A stretch of 64,000 bases of DNA from Chryseobacterium sp. Bi04 (GCF_918698085.1 NZ_CAKKLP010000001.1:186001-250000); one strand, 5' to 3'; shown: positions 17,037 to 26,055, numbered from the stretch's first letter. Program-made: numbers and translations. Notes: generated from the letters alone by a model not told the origin.

Positions 17037-18770
17037 TTACAGCAATCCTTTGATATGCTTATAATTGGACTTTACCGTTTCAAAAGCTTCCTCCATTTTA
17101 CCGCCCAGCATCAGCTGAGCCATTGATTTTGTCATGCCTATAACCTGATCAAATTCAATTTTTGGGGGAAGGGCCAGAGCGTTAGGATTAGTGAATATAT
17201 TGAGAAGGTAAGGTCCGTTATAGTCTAAACACTCCTTAATCGCATTTTCAACCTCTTCGGGATCATGAACATTTTTCCCGGGATATCCCATCGCCTGAGC
17301 TACCATAGCAAAATCCGGATTAATCATATCAGTCTCATTATCCGGCATGCCTCCTACTTCCATTTCCAGCTTCACCATTCCTAATGTTCTGTTATTAAAA
17401 ACAATCAACTTTATGGGAAGTTTATACTGAAAAATGGTTGCCATATCTCCTAGAAGCATCGACAAGCCTCCATCTCCACACATTGCAATCACCTGTTTTT
17501 CAGGATGAGCTAAAGAAGCTCCAATAGCCATTGGCATTGCATTGGCCATTGATCCATGGTTAAAAGAACCGAGCATCTTCCGCTCTCCCGTTCCGGTAAT
17601 AAATCTTGCTCCCCAAACGCAGCACATTCCTGTATCTACCGTAAAAATAGCATCCTTTTTGGCAAGCTGATCCAGGGTATGTGCCACATACTCCGGCTGG
17701 ATAGCATCTTTTTTTCCAAAATCTTTGACATACGTGAGCTGGTTTTCTTTTACTTTTTCGTAGAATGCCAGCTGTTCATTGAGAAAATGATCATCTGTTT
17801 TTTCTTTCAACATTGGAAGTAAAGCTTTAATTGTTTCTTTCACATCTCCTGTCAGTCCAAGTTCCAGCTTAGCTCTCCTTCCAAGCCTTTCCGGGCTTTC
17901 ATCAATCTGTATGATTTTATTTTTGACCGGCATAAACTTTTGGTAAGGAAAATCTGTTCCCAAAAGGATAACGAGATCTGCTTCATGCATTGCATGGTAA
18001 GCTGACGGATATCCTAATAGTCCTGTAAGGCCCACTTCATTAGGATTATTGGGCTGAATAGCCATTTTCCCCCGGAATGAATATCCCACCGGAGCTTTTA
18101 ACAATTTTGACAATTCCACCACTTCAGCATTGGCTGCACCTGCTCCTATTCCACAGTAGAGAACAACTTTTTTATTATCATTCACAAGTTCCGCCAGGTG
18201 TTTCATCTCGTCATCCGATGGTCTGATAACAGGATTTGTTTTAAATATCTGGGCGGAAGTAGCTGCTTCCTCTGCATCCAGCTCAGAAACATCTCCAGGA
18301 AGACCGATCACTGCTACTCCTTTTTTAGAGATGGCATGTTGAATAGCAGTCTGCAGTGTTCTTTGCACCTGTTCGGGTCTTGTAATCATCTGATTGTAGT
18401 AGCTGCAGTCATCAAACAGCTTTATTGTATTCGTTTCCTGGAAATATTCCATCCCCATTTCCTCACTGGGGATAGTAGAAGCAATAACCAACATCGGAAC
18501 ATGAGAACGGTGTGCCTCATACACCCCATTGATCAGGTGAACATGTCCCGGACCACAACTTCCTGCACATACAGCAAGGCCATCCAGCTCAGCCTCAGCG
18601 GCGGCGGCATAGGCTCCCACTTCTTCATGTCTCACATGAATCCATTGAATACTGCTTTTTTTTACGGCCACATTCAGATGGTTGAGACTATCTCCGGTTA
18701 CTGCATAAATTCTTTTCACATTGGCATTTTCGAGCATTTCAACAATCTGCTCTGCTATATTTTTAGCCAT
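17037..18770 (-). CDS. poxB: Thiamine-dependent pyruvate dehydrogenase (quinone) / pyruvate oxidase family
   Basis: A 577-residue ThDP/FAD enzyme that oxidatively decarboxylates pyruvate to acetate, passing electrons to quinone in the PoxB type. The N-terminal Pyr domain has RHEEVGAYAAAAEAELDG with the catalytic Glu and GSCGPGHVHLINGVYEA. The PP domain has CGDGGLSMLLGD and, 26 or so residues later, FNNRTLGMVKLE (Mg-ThDP motif). Close similarity to E. coli PoxB in length and motifs favours the quinone enzyme over acetolactate synthase. The membrane-binding tail cannot be confirmed. It is a single-gene unit with its own terminator. Confidence 0.88.
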   Translation of the reverse strand: MAKNIAEQIVEMLENANVKRIYAVTGDSLNHLNVAVKKSSIQWIHVRHEEVGAYAAAAEAELDGLAVCAGSCGPGHVHLINGVYEAHRSHVPMLVIASTIPSEEMGMEYFQETNTIKLFDDCSYYNQMITRPEQVQRTLQTAIQHAISKKGVAVIGLPGDVSELDAEEAATSAQIFKTNPVIRPSDDEMKHLAELVNDNKKVVLYCGIGAGAANAEVVELSKLLKAPVGYSFRGKMAIQPNNPNEVGLTGLLGYPSAYHAMHEADLVILLGTDFPYQKFMPVKNKIIQIDESPERLGRRAKLELGLTGDVKETIKALLPMLKEKTDDHFLNEQLAFYEKVKENQLTYVKDFGKKDAIQPEYVAHTLDQLAKKDAIFTVDTGMCCVWGARFITGTGERKMLGSFNHGSMANAMPMAIGASLAHPEKQVIAMCGDGGLSMLLGDMATIFQYKLPIKLIVFNNRTLGMVKLEMEVGGMPDNETDMINPDFAMVAQAMGYPGKNVHDPEEVENAIKECLDYNGPYLLNIFTNPNALALPPKIEFDQVIGMTKSMAQLMLGGKMEEAFETVKSNYKHIKGLL

Positions 18771-18976
18771 AATTAATAGGTTTGGTGTTATTTTAAGATA
18801 AAATACAGCCTTGAAAAATCTGTATCCCTATCAAATTTAACTAATTAAAATGAAACCTTCCCGTGGTTTCAATGTTAAAAAATGGTAATTTAATAATAAA
18901 CCCGTCCCTACAAAATGCAACTTTGCGATTAACCAAAAGATTTTTAAACCTGAATGACTACAGTATTGAAAATAAA

Positions 18977-19003
18977 AAACGGCCATCCAAAGGACAGCCG
19001 TTT
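18977..19003 (-). terminator. Terminator of lysA
   Basis: AAACGGC pairs with GCCGTTT, with an inner TCC/GGA pairing, and on the minus strand is followed by TTTTTTATTTTC. It lies about 20 bases past the lysA stop. Confidence 0.8.
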
Positions 19004-19021
19004 ATACATTATATTTTTGAT

Positions 19022-20224
19022 TTAAATAACTACTTCAATCTGATTTCTCAATAAATCTTCGAATTCATCTCTTTTACGGATCAAATGCGCTTTTCCATCA
19101 AGGAATAAAACCTCAGCAGGTTTTAATCTTGAATTGAAGTTAGAACTCATTTCAAAACCGTAAGCTCCGGCATTATGGAAAGCAAGGATATCGCCTTCTC
19201 TCACCTCATTCAGTTTTCTGTCCCATGCGAATGTATCCGTTTCGCAGATATTTCCTACTACAGTATAAATTCTTTCTGCTCCTTTTGGATTAGACAGGTT
19301 TTCAATGAAGTGGTAAGAGTCGTAGAACATCGGGCGGATCAAATGGTTAAACCCAGAGTTCACCCCTACAAAAACAGTAGCTGTTGTCTGCTTGATTACA
19401 TTGGCTTTCACTAAAAGATAGCCACTTTTTCCTACTAAAAATTTCCCTGGTTCGAACCAAAGTTCAAACTTTCTTCCTGATGTTTTAGCAAATTCAGCTA
19501 AAACTCTTTCTACTTTTTTACCTAATGTTTTAACGTCCGTTTCTTCTTCGCTATCCTGGTAAGGAATTTTGAAACCACTTCCCATATCAAGATATTTCAG
19601 GTTAGGGAAATGCTCAGAAAGCTCAAGCATAATATCTAAAGCCTGAAGGAAAACTTCCGGATCTTTAATTTCACTTCCGGTATGCATGTGAAGCCCTTCC
19701 ACATTAACGTTTGTACTCTTCATTACTCTTTCGATGTGACGAAGCTGGTGAATTGAGATTCCGAACTTACTGTCGATATGTCCTGTAGAAATTTTATAGT
19801 TTCCGCCGGCAAAAATATGTGGATTAATTCTCACAAAAACAGGGTAAGAATTTCCATATTTATTACCAAACTGCTCTAGAATAGAGATGTTATCAATGTT
19901 AATATGAACTCCAAAAGTCATTGCTTCCTCTATTTCAGCTAAGTCAACACAATTTGGAGTAAACAGTATTTTATCTTTCGTAAATCCTGCCTTTAGTCCA
20001 AGTTTAACTTCATTAATAGATACACAATCCAAAGAAGCACCCAGCTTCTTGACATACTTAAGGATATTGATGTTTGTCAACGCCTTCGCTGCATAGAAGA
20101 ACTTAGTGTGTTTTAAAAAAGAAGATGTAAGTTTTTCGTATTGAACTTTGATGGATTCAGCATCGTAAACATACACGGGTGTGCCAAACTCATTGGCAAT
20201 CTTTAATAATTCTTTTGAATTCAT
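19022..20224 (-). CDS. lysA: Diaminopimelate decarboxylase
   Basis: A 400-residue PLP enzyme performing the last step of lysine synthesis, meso-DAP to L-lysine. The fold III barrel opens with TPVYVYDAESI; the PLP lysine is in FYAAKALTNINIL (about residue 47). Later come LHMHTGSEI, EPGKFLVG and the catalytic-Cys segment GNICETDTFAWDR, then AGAYGFEMSSNFN. These match DAP decarboxylase rather than ornithine decarboxylase. It is preceded by a leader with a short Lys-rich ORF and a terminator (20242-20378), suggesting control by premature termination. Confidence 0.94.
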   Translation of the reverse strand: MNSKELLKIANEFGTPVYVYDAESIKVQYEKLTSSFLKHTKFFYAAKALTNINILKYVKKLGASLDCVSINEVKLGLKAGFTKDKILFTPNCVDLAEIEEAMTFGVHINIDNISILEQFGNKYGNSYPVFVRINPHIFAGGNYKISTGHIDSKFGISIHQLRHIERVMKSTNVNVEGLHMHTGSEIKDPEVFLQALDIMLELSEHFPNLKYLDMGSGFKIPYQDSEEETDVKTLGKKVERVLAEFAKTSGRKFELWFEPGKFLVGKSGYLLVKANVIKQTTATVFVGVNSGFNHLIRPMFYDSYHFIENLSNPKGAERIYTVVGNICETDTFAWDRKLNEVREGDILAFHNAGAYGFEMSSNFNSRLKPAEVLFLDGKAHLIRKRDEFEDLLRNQIEVVI

Positions 20225-20241
20225 AATTTCATTTTTAACAT

Positions 20242-20275
20242 AAAAAAAGGCAGATTCTTCGAAAAAGAGCCTGCC
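20242..20275 (-). terminator. Attenuator-like terminator upstream of lysA
   Basis: On the minus strand GGCAG pairs with CTGCC, with an inner TCTT/AAGA stem, followed by seven T. It ends 17 bases before the lysA start codon, so it must be read through for lysA expression. An upstream segment (20337-20344) can pair over eight positions with 20264-20271, competing with this stem. Confidence 0.7.
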
Positions 20276-20306
20276 ACATTACTTATTTTTATGCAAGACA
20301 AGTCTT

Positions 20307-20378
20307 TTAAATATTCCAAACCTTAGAGAACTTTACGGCTCCCTTTTTTCCAGTTTTTATTTGTTTAAAATTTTGCAT
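20307..20378 (-). CDS. Putative Lys-rich leader peptide of lysA
   Basis: A 23-codon ORF begins 19 bases after a TAnnTTTG box and ends 31 bases before the terminator stem. It contains six Lys (residues 5, 8, 11, 12, 16, 19), for example IKTGKKGAVKFSKVW. This is the layout of ribosome-dependent attenuation leaders. Bacteria this AT-rich have many AAA codons, so lysine enrichment alone is not proof. A metabolite riboswitch is the main alternative. Confidence 0.5.
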   Translation of the reverse strand: MQNFKQIKTGKKGAVKFSKVWNI

Positions 20379-20397
20379 TGCTTATTTTTATTTTTTG

Positions 20398-20405
20398 CAA
20401 AAATA
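20398..20405 (-). promoter_or_regulatory. -7 promoter element for the lysA leader
   Basis: TATTTTTG on the minus strand is an exact TAnnTTTG match. Transcription would begin near 20391, giving a leader of about 165 bases before lysA. No clear -33 TTG is seen. Confidence 0.5.
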
Positions 20406-20484
20406 CTATTTATTTTTTATTTTATGAAAATTGATTTGAAAAGCTCTTTTTCTTGATAAAATCTGTAAAGTGCAAATTTTTCTA

Positions 20485-21708
20485 TTATTTCGGTAACGGC
20501 AATGTTTCAAAATCACCACGAAGCAGTGCCAGCTGTAATTCGTTATTCAAATCACCCGCAGGTAAAGGAAGATCAATTTTCAATTTAGCAAGCTTACTCA
20601 GGGTTTGTATCTGTGTAAAAAGTTCATAAAAACCGTATGATATCACCTTTCCGTTTTCAATAATTAAAAATAACTTTTCGCCCAGTTTCCTTCCTGATCC
20701 AAGCCAGAGCTCATTCCTTTTTCGGAAGTCTATTTTTTGTTTCAATACGGCAGCGTCTTTATATTCCGGTAATGCTCCGAGAAACTGAACGGCTTTTGTT
20801 CCCTGGGTGAAAGACCTGAATTTCAAAATTGGCTTTTCTGTTTTATTGAGGTTGTTTTTTTCAACAACATATTTATTATTTCTGAAATAAAGTCCGAAAG
20901 GCAGAACCTCCTTCTTCTTAACATTTTTAGAATTCAGAATGAGCTTTGCAATAACATCTGTGCCGGTAAGCTCAAAATTAATCTGGCTGACATTTTTCTG
21001 AACCTGTTCCCATTTTTTTGATTTTGAATTGAAAACTTTTTTTGAAAATTTATTGATATCCTGAACATAATCTGAAAAAATAATCTTTCCGGCTTCATTC
21101 TGAAAATAAACAAATCCTTTTTCATTCGGCAGATCCTGAGTCAGCTCTTTGATCTTATTGATATATGTTTGCGCATTAGATTCCTCATGCTGCTTCTGAA
21201 TAATTTCATTTTCAATATCTTTTGACACCAACAGCTTGAACAATTCCAGCGTTGCTCTGGCATCGCCCTCAGCTCTGTGATGATTCGTCAAAGGAATTCC
21301 TAATGATTTCACCAGTTTCCCTAACGAGTAACTTACCTCATCCGGAATGAGTTTTTTAGCGAGCGGTATAGTATCTAATGTATTGGTTTTAAAATCGTAC
21401 CCAAGTCTTTTGAAAGATTGGCGCAGCATCCGGTAATCGAAATCAATATTGTGACCTACCAAGGTGGTATTTTGGGTTATCTCAATGACTCTTTTGGCTA
21501 TTTCATGAAATTTCGGTGCCGTTTTAACCATCTTTGGGGTAATGCTGGTCAGCTTCTGCACAAAAGGAGTAATATCACTTTCGGGGTTTACAAGAGATAT
21601 AAACTGGTCCGTAATTTTCTGACCATCATACCTGTAGATGGCAATATCTATAATGCATTCATTTCTATAACCTGCACCATTACTTTCTATATCTATAATC
21701 GAATACAT
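20485..21708 (-). CDS. DEDDh exonuclease fused to a degenerate GIY-YIG-like domain
   Basis: A 407-residue protein. Residues 1-175 form a DnaQ-like 3'-5' exonuclease: YSIIDIESNG (D and E of ExoI), GHNIDFDYRML (ExoII) and HHRAEGDARAT (ExoIII with H and D). Residues about 195-290 resemble the GIY-YIG nuclease of UvrC/Cho in layout (KGFVYFQNEAGKIIFSDYV, later ELTGTDVIAKLIL) but the GIY and YIG tyrosines are lost. The rest is the family's usual tail. It is probably a repair or proofreading-type nuclease whose second domain binds rather than cuts DNA. Confidence 0.8.
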   Translation of the reverse strand: MYSIIDIESNGAGYRNECIIDIAIYRYDGQKITDQFISLVNPESDITPFVQKLTSITPKMVKTAPKFHEIAKRVIEITQNTTLVGHNIDFDYRMLRQSFKRLGYDFKTNTLDTIPLAKKLIPDEVSYSLGKLVKSLGIPLTNHHRAEGDARATLELFKLLVSKDIENEIIQKQHEESNAQTYINKIKELTQDLPNEKGFVYFQNEAGKIIFSDYVQDINKFSKKVFNSKSKKWEQVQKNVSQINFELTGTDVIAKLILNSKNVKKKEVLPFGLYFRNNKYVVEKNNLNKTEKPILKFRSFTQGTKAVQFLGALPEYKDAAVLKQKIDFRKRNELWLGSGRKLGEKLFLIIENGKVISYGFYELFTQIQTLSKLAKLKIDLPLPAGDLNNELQLALLRGDFETLPLPK

Positions 21709-21843
21709 TTAATTTCCCGTTAACTGATATTTTTAATTTAAATTAATAATCCCGTGGTCCTGATATTTTCTTCACCCATCAAGATAACCTGCTAAAGTAA
21801 CGAAAAATATATCAAAAATGTAGCAGGTCCTCTTTCTTTTCAT

Positions 21844-23370
21844 CTATCTTCTTCTGCCACCGAGGCCAAACATTCCCAGAATAGCTTTTGCCCCTTCTCT
21901 CATTAAGGTAGAGGTAAAAGTTCTTCCTGCTTTACTCTGTAATACCTGCTCAAACATACCCGGCTCTTCTTTTACAGGTTTTGTTCTTTGATTGGGTGTA
22001 GGATTCTGGGCAGCCTGTTCCATTCTGTTTGTCAGCATTTCGTAGGCTGATTCTCTATCTACAGCCTCTTCATACTTAGCTACTAAAGCAGATTTCGCAG
22101 TGAGCTCAGAAATTTCAGCATCGCTCAGAACGTCCATCCTTGATTCCGGAGAAATAAGGTAGGTATGCACTAATGGAGTAGGAATCCCTTTTTCGTCCAA
22201 AGCTGTTACAAATGCTTCCCCAATTCCTAAATTCTGAATCAGACTTGAAGCATTATAAAACTCCGTAGTGGGATAATTTTCAACAGCCTTAGTAATTTCT
22301 TTTTTATCTTTTGCGGTAAAGCCTCTAAGTGCATGCTGTATTTTCAGCCCCAGCTGTGACAATATATTTTCAGGGACATCTCCTGGAATCTGCGTAATAA
22401 AATAAATACCAACCCCTTTTGAACGGATCAGCTTCACCATTGTTTCAATCTGTGATAAAAGAGCTTTTGATGCTTCATCAAATATAAGGTGGGCTTCATC
22501 AATAAACAGCACTAATTTTGGTTTTCCACTGTCCCCTTCTTCAGGAAATGTCATATATATTTCTGCAAAAAGCGAAAGCATAAATGTGGAAAACAATTGC
22601 GGCTTACTCTGAATCTCAGCTACTCTTAAAATGTTTACCACTCCTTTTCCGTCTCTTGTTGCCAGTAAATCCTGAACATCAAAGCTTAATTCACCAAAAA
22701 AACCGGAAGCTCCCTGTTGTTCCAAAGCCACAATAGATCTGAGAATAGTACCTAAAGACGCCGATGCTATTGATCCGTAATTGGCTGCAAGCTCTGCTTT
22801 TCCCTGAGCATTATCCGTCACATATTGCAGTACTTTCTTTAAATCATTCAGGTCAATTAATGGAAGACCTTTATCATCACAATATTTAAAAACAATAGAC
22901 ATGATGCTCTGCTGAGTATCGTTCAATTGCAGTATTTTACTTAAGAGAACCGGTCCGAATTCTGTAACGGTGGCTCTTAGCTTTACTCCTTTGCCTCCGG
23001 AAATACTCATGAGCTCTACCGGAAATGCTTGTGGAGTATAAGGCAGTTTGGTTTTAGCATATCTCTCTTCAATAATAGCATTCATCTGGCCTGCTTCAGC
23101 AATTCCTGAAAAGTCTCCTTTAATATCTAAAACCAGTGAGGGTATTCCTGCATGAGAAAGCTGTTCTGCAAAAACCTGCAGTGTTTTTGTTTTACCGGTT
23201 CCTGTAGCTCCGGCAATAAGACCATGACGGTTGATCGTTTTTAAGGGAATTGTTACATTAACTTCAGGAACAACTTCTCCATCCAACATTCCCTTTCCCA
23301 GTATAATATGATCCCCTTTTGGAGTATATCTAGCATTTAATTCTTCTATAAATTGTGTTTTGTCTGCCAT
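21844..23370 (-). CDS. HerA-like / DUF853 P-loop ATPase
   Basis: About 508 residues of the HerA-FtsK superfamily (YjgR/DUF853). Walker A GATGTGKTKTL lies near residue 53 counted from the chosen ATG, Walker B LVLFIDEAHLIF in the middle, and a sensor-like FITQIPGDVPENILSQLGLK follows. The ATG at 23370 gives the family start MADKTQFIEELNARY; an open stretch continues 54 bases upstream but is hydrophobic and non-conserved. The C-terminal 50 residues are low-complexity with an Arg-rich end (GLGGRRR). The cellular role is not established. Confidence 0.86.
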   Translation of the reverse strand: MADKTQFIEELNARYTPKGDHIILGKGMLDGEVVPEVNVTIPLKTINRHGLIAGATGTGKTKTLQVFAEQLSHAGIPSLVLDIKGDFSGIAEAGQMNAIIEERYAKTKLPYTPQAFPVELMSISGGKGVKLRATVTEFGPVLLSKILQLNDTQQSIMSIVFKYCDDKGLPLIDLNDLKKVLQYVTDNAQGKAELAANYGSIASASLGTILRSIVALEQQGASGFFGELSFDVQDLLATRDGKGVVNILRVAEIQSKPQLFSTFMLSLFAEIYMTFPEEGDSGKPKLVLFIDEAHLIFDEASKALLSQIETMVKLIRSKGVGIYFITQIPGDVPENILSQLGLKIQHALRGFTAKDKKEITKAVENYPTTEFYNASSLIQNLGIGEAFVTALDEKGIPTPLVHTYLISPESRMDVLSDAEISELTAKSALVAKYEEAVDRESAYEMLTNRMEQAAQNPTPNQRTKPVKEEPGMFEQVLQSKAGRTFTSTLMREGAKAILGMFGLGGRRR

Positions 23371-23945
23371 CTGATCTTTTTTTAAACTTATAAATATAAA
23401 AGTTTTTATAAAATATTTAATCATTAAGAAAATATTATACCATTAATTTTTGTTTTTACTTTCTACAAATTAATACCCGTCTTACTCTTTTTAAAAAGAA
23501 TACCAGATGTATGTAAAGAAGATCCTTTGCAGGAAGACACCAATGGAATTTTATACAAGATATATTATAAGCTGGAATAGATAACAAGTCCGTTTAAACT
23601 TAACCATAAAAGTCATAAAAGATTTTTAAACACTTAAGCTATTTAAGTTATATACTTTGTGTATAAAAATTACACAAAAGTTTTGTGGTTTTTGACTAAG
23701 CCGAATCTTCGATTTGTAGTTTAGTAAAAAAGTTTAAACAGCTTATATCTTAAGTTTCATTATAAGAACATGATAAAAAACAGCATTTAAAAATTAACAT
23801 TCTCTAAGGCATTATTTTTGTTGAAAAGAAAGGGATCTACGTATTTATTGAGCTGTTGTATTGAAAGAAACTATGACTCAGATTTAACATTTCGTTTACA
23901 ATTCATCTAATACTTTGTATCTTTAACTCATTAAAAAAATACCCA
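23371..23945. other. 575-bp non-coding interval
   Basis: No gene is supported here. It holds the divergent upstream regions of the HerA-like gene and the persulfide dioxygenase gene, a hairpin with perfect 8-bp arms (TTTGTGTA and TACACAAA, 23656-23678), and a larger imperfect inverted repeat described separately. Confidence 0.6.
23602..23690. repeat. Imperfect palindromic element, about 89 bp
   Basis: The outer ends AACCATAAAAG and, inverted, AACCACAAAAC match at 9 of 11 positions. Inside lie two TTTAAG-type half-palindromes and the TTTGTGTA/TACACAAA hairpin. It resembles the REP-like intergenic palindromes that recur in flavobacterial genomes. No second copy was found in this window, so repetition is not shown. 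Confidence 0.35.
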
Positions 23946-25355
23946 ATGAAAATTGAACAAATATATACGGGCTGTCTGGCTCAGGGTGCCTATTATATTG
24001 TGTCAGAAAATGAAGCTGCCATTATAGATCCGCTAAGAGAGGTAAAACCTTATCTGGATCGACTGGAAAAAGACAATGTCACCTTAAAATATATCTTTGA
24101 AACCCACTTTCACGCTGATTTTGTTTCAGGTCATTTAGACTTAAGTGAAAAGACGGGCGCTCCAATCATTTATGGGCCAACTGCCGCTCCTGAATTTAAA
24201 GCTATCATTGCGGAAGACAACCAAATTTTTGAAATCGGAAAAATAAAAATAAAAGTACTGCATACCCCTGGGCACACCATGGAAAGCAGCACCTATCTTT
24301 TGATTGACGAAAATGGTACTGAAACTGCAATTTTCACTGGAGACACCTTATTTTTAGGTGATGTGGGAAGACCAGATCTTGCCCAAAAGGCAACCAACTT
24401 AACTCAGGAAGATCTTGCCGGTATTTTATACGACAGCCTTCAAAACAAAATCATGCCACTGGATGACAGCATCACTGTTTATCCTGCACACGGTGCCGGC
24501 TCTGCCTGTGGAAAAAACATGCAAAAGGAAACGGTAGATATTCTGGGGAATCAGAAAAAAACCAATTATGCACTGAACCAGCCTGACAAAGAATCTTTTA
24601 TCAGAGAAGTTCTGGACGGATTAACCACTCCTCCAAAATATTTCGGAATGAATGTAGCCATGAATAAAGGCGGATATGAAAGTCTGGACGTTGTGATGGA
24701 CAAAGGTTTAACGCCTGTTTCCGCAGAAGATTTCGAAGCTTTTGCAGAAGAAACCGGTGCTTTAATTTTAGATACCAGAAGTGCTGCAGAATTCCATAAA
24801 GGATTTATTCCAAACGCTATCAATATTGGAATAAAAGGTGATTTTGCCCCTTGGGTAGGAACTCTTATTGTGGATGTAAAACATCCTCTGTTATTGGTAA
24901 CAGATGCAGAAATGGAAGAAGAAGTGATTACCAGATTAAGCAGAGTAGGTTTTGACAATGTTGTAGGCTATTTAAAAGGAGGTTTTGAAGCCTGGAAAAA
25001 TGCAGGCAGGGAAACAGATGAGATCAAAAGAATTACCCCTGCTGAATTTGCTGATCAGTTTACAGAAGATGCCACCGTTATTGATGTCAGAAAACTGAGT
25101 GAATACTCGGCTGAACATATTGACAATGCTTATAACAAACCATTAGACAGCATCAGTGAGTGGGCTAGCGGTATTGATGATTCAAAACATTTTTTCCTTC
25201 ACTGTGCAGGTGGATACAGAAGCATGATTGCAGCCAGCATTCTTAATTCTCACGGGATTAGAAATTTCACAGAAATTGAAGGAGGCTTTAACGGAATCAA
25301 AAAGACAGAAAAATTTCCTACAACGGATTTTGTATGTCAATCCAAAACATTATAA
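23946..25355 (+). CDS. Persulfide dioxygenase-sulfurtransferase (MBL-rhodanese-rhodanese)
   Basis: A 469-residue protein with three domains in the order of CstB-type enzymes. The metallo-beta-lactamase fold (1-230) has THFHADFVSGH (53-63), LHTPGHTMES and FTGDTLFLGDVGRPDL. The first rhodanese domain (about 255-355) has DTRSAAEFHKGFIPNA but no catalytic Cys. The second (about 365-460) has DVRKLSEYSAEHIDNA and the active loop HCAGGYRS with Cys420. It probably oxidises low-molecular-weight persulfide to sulfite and transfers sulfane sulfur. It leads an operon with a rhodanese lipoprotein (4 bases) and a thioredoxin. Confidence 0.88.
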   Translation: MKIEQIYTGCLAQGAYYIVSENEAAIIDPLREVKPYLDRLEKDNVTLKYIFETHFHADFVSGHLDLSEKTGAPIIYGPTAAPEFKAIIAEDNQIFEIGKIKIKVLHTPGHTMESSTYLLIDENGTETAIFTGDTLFLGDVGRPDLAQKATNLTQEDLAGILYDSLQNKIMPLDDSITVYPAHGAGSACGKNMQKETVDILGNQKKTNYALNQPDKESFIREVLDGLTTPPKYFGMNVAMNKGGYESLDVVMDKGLTPVSAEDFEAFAEETGALILDTRSAAEFHKGFIPNAINIGIKGDFAPWVGTLIVDVKHPLLLVTDAEMEEEVITRLSRVGFDNVVGYLKGGFEAWKNAGRETDEIKRITPAEFADQFTEDATVIDVRKLSEYSAEHIDNAYNKPLDSISEWASGIDDSKHFFLHCAGGYRSMIAASILNSHGIRNFTEIEGGFNGIKKTEKFPTTDFVCQSKTL

Positions 25356-25359
25356 ATTC

Positions 25360-25731
25360 ATGAAGATTAAATTCTGGGGGCTTATTTTCGCTTCTGCTTT
25401 TCTATTAAGCTCATGCAAAACAGCCAGTATAGCAGAAGCTCCAAAGGCTAATATTAAAGAAGTGGTAAACAGTTCGGACGTAACATTGGTAGATGTAAGG
25501 ATTCCGGAACAATATACTGCAGGAACCGCTAAAAATGCCATCAATATTCCTCTGGCTGATATTCAGAATAATATTGAAGCCTTAAAAGGCAAAAAAGTAG
25601 TGGTATTCTGTAACAAAGGAATTCAGGCAGACCAGGCCATGGAAATTTTAAAGAAAAATGGCGTAGAAGCTTACGATGGAACATCCTGGAAAAATGTAAA
25701 AGCAATCCAGAACGAAACTGACAACAAATAA
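25360..25731 (+). CDS. Rhodanese-like lipoprotein
   Basis: A 123-residue lipoprotein. Lipobox LLSSC places the mature Cys at residue 19. One rhodanese domain has LVDVRIPEQYTAGTAKNAIN and the active loop VVFCNKGIQA with Cys84. The ATG at 25360, four bases after the upstream stop, is chosen because it starts the signal sequence; an open frame extends into the previous gene but is a shadow. It likely handles sulfane sulfur at the periplasmic face, paired with the cytosolic enzyme upstream. Confidence 0.87.
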   Translation: MKIKFWGLIFASAFLLSSCKTASIAEAPKANIKEVVNSSDVTLVDVRIPEQYTAGTAKNAINIPLADIQNNIEALKGKKVVVFCNKGIQADQAMEILKKNGVEAYDGTSWKNVKAIQNETDNK

Positions 25732-25750
25732 TTTGAATAAGCTAAAAACT

Positions 25751-26050
25751 ATGTCACAAAAATTTCAGGAAATTATAAACTCCGAAAGACCGGTACTTAT
25801 TGATTTTTTCGCAACCTGGTGCCAGCCTTGTAAGGTACAGTCTTCGGTGCTGAACAGTGTAAAAGAAAACATTGGTGAAGGGGCCAGAATTATAAAAATA
25901 GATGTAGATCAATATCCGGCTATTGCGTCTCAGTACGGAGTTCGGGGTGTACCTACATTAGCCATCTTCAAAAATGGAGAGCTTTTATGGAAAGAAAGTG
26001 GGGTACATGATGTCAATACATTGACTACCCTTCTCCAGCAATATATTTAA
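25751..26050 (+). CDS. Thioredoxin family protein
   Basis: A 99-residue thioredoxin with active site FATWCQPCK (CxxC at residues 24-27), Gln-Pro instead of the usual Gly-Pro, and the cis-Pro segment RGVPTLAIFKNGE. No signal peptide, so it is cytosolic. The ATG at 25751 is preferred to a TTG 18 bases upstream. As third gene of the sulfur operon it may reduce persulfides or recharge the rhodaneses; that role is inferred from context. Confidence 0.88.
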   Translation: MSQKFQEIINSERPVLIDFFATWCQPCKVQSSVLNSVKENIGEGARIIKIDVDQYPAIASQYGVRGVPTLAIFKNGELLWKESGVHDVNTLTTLLQQYI

Positions 26051-26055
26051 CTAAG

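Noticed and set aside
18198-18776. 192-residue plus-strand open frame inside poxB
   Set aside because: Antisense shadow of poxB; no conserved motif.
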